A DNA stretch of 64,000 nucleotides, from contig NZ_AWFG01000041.1 of NCBI RefSeq assembly GCF_000682695.1, positions 164,621 to 228,620 on the forward strand, in the 5' to 3' direction. Within the stretch, counting starts at the first letter, position 1; each line of letters starts with the position of its first letter. The notes below the pieces were generated by a model. That model was not told the DNA's origin and ran no database searches. It was given only the letters and a program-made list of their open reading frames with translations. The DNA is from Hyphomonas chukchiensis (GTDB lineage Bacteria; Pseudomonadota; Alphaproteobacteria; Caulobacterales; Hyphomonadaceae). This document shows, piece by piece, positions 63,956 through 64,000 of the stretch. The position numbers were made by a program, and so were the translations under genes.

Positions 63956-64000
63956 GGGGTCGAAATAGGATCGACGGACGTGTAAAGACGAGGCCTTCGC
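63956..64000 (+). ncRNA. ssrA: tmRNA coding piece, 5' part (cut by the window edge)
   Basis: GGGGTCGAAATAGGATCGACG at 63956-63976 is the conserved 5' tRNA-like end of tmRNA; the tag reading frame lies beyond the window. Between the two pieces, 63921-63955, an intervening segment with a CAGGC/GCCTG hairpin is expected to be cut out by RNases. tmRNA rescues stalled ribosomes. Confidence 0.92.

Noticed and set aside
63749..63985. 78-codon frame over the right end
   Set aside because: It runs through the tmRNA acceptor and coding pieces, which fully explain the sequence.

Overview
The window comes from a GC-rich alphaproteobacterium, most likely of the Caulobacterales (a Hyphomonas-like member of the Hyphomonadaceae). 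Four things point there: a complete tad/cpa pilus assembly block at the left edge, a DivL-type pseudo-histidine kinase with Tyr in place of the phospho-acceptor His and a CtrA-type box (TTAA-N7-TTAA) upstream, a circularly permuted two-piece tmRNA at the right edge, and an EIIA-Man/HPr pair of the alphaproteobacterial regulatory PTS type. Genes are densely packed. No insertion sequence, prophage, CRISPR array, rRNA or tRNA was seen.

Layout. 1-8.5 kb: cpaB(end)-cpaC-cpaD-cpaE-cpaF-tadB-tadC, a terminator, then a convergent TadD-like TPR lipoprotein. 8.5-19 kb: an M17 aminopeptidase, TPR and EF-hand secreted proteins, a 7TM-type diguanylate cyclase, an alpha/beta hydrolase and two glycosyltransferases (GT4, GT9). 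19-25 kb: translation genes, namely infC with an ATA start, an I78 protease-inhibitor lipoprotein, rpmI-rplT, and pheS-(hypothetical)-pheT. 25-28 kb: a K+ channel, dapB and EIIA/HPr. 28-36 kb: divL, a second diguanylate cyclase, an exported methyltransferase-like lipoprotein, an SDR, a Sel1 protein, a bactofilin and a GH25 lysozyme-like lipoprotein. 36-42.8 kb: a minus-strand ilv operon (leader peptide/attenuator, ilvB, hypothetical, ilvN, hypothetical, ilvC, EEP nuclease family) behind miaA. 43-51 kb: serB, a Tat-exported lipoprotein aminotransferase, degP, a DUF2065 gene, hflC, hflK and mrp. 50-57 kb: a divergent SDR/HxlR pair, an SMP-30 family gene, folA, a VUT-like membrane protein, aqpZ and a ZnuD-like TonB receptor with a Zur-like box. 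57-64 kb: an excalibur protein, thyA, three tandem TadG-like von Willebrand A proteins, a MarR-GNAT fusion with a perfect 24-bp palindrome at its promoter, and ssrA.

How parts fit. The left-edge pilus machine and the three right-edge TadG-like proteins probably serve the same Flp/Tad surface system although about 50 kb apart. The ilv operon carries readable control: a 12-codon leader peptide with five consecutive Leu/Val/Ile codons, a long hairpin and a perfect terminator stem. Three successive ATGA stop/start overlaps tie two uncharacterised proteins to acetolactate synthase. The other clear regulatory signals are the Zur-like box, the MarR-GNAT palindrome, the HxlR inverted repeat and the CtrA-like box. 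No wholly new multi-gene system is evident. The best candidates for undescribed biology are the ilv-embedded hypotheticals, the tandem TadG/vWA trio, the exported aminotransferase and the I78 lipoprotein coupled to infC.
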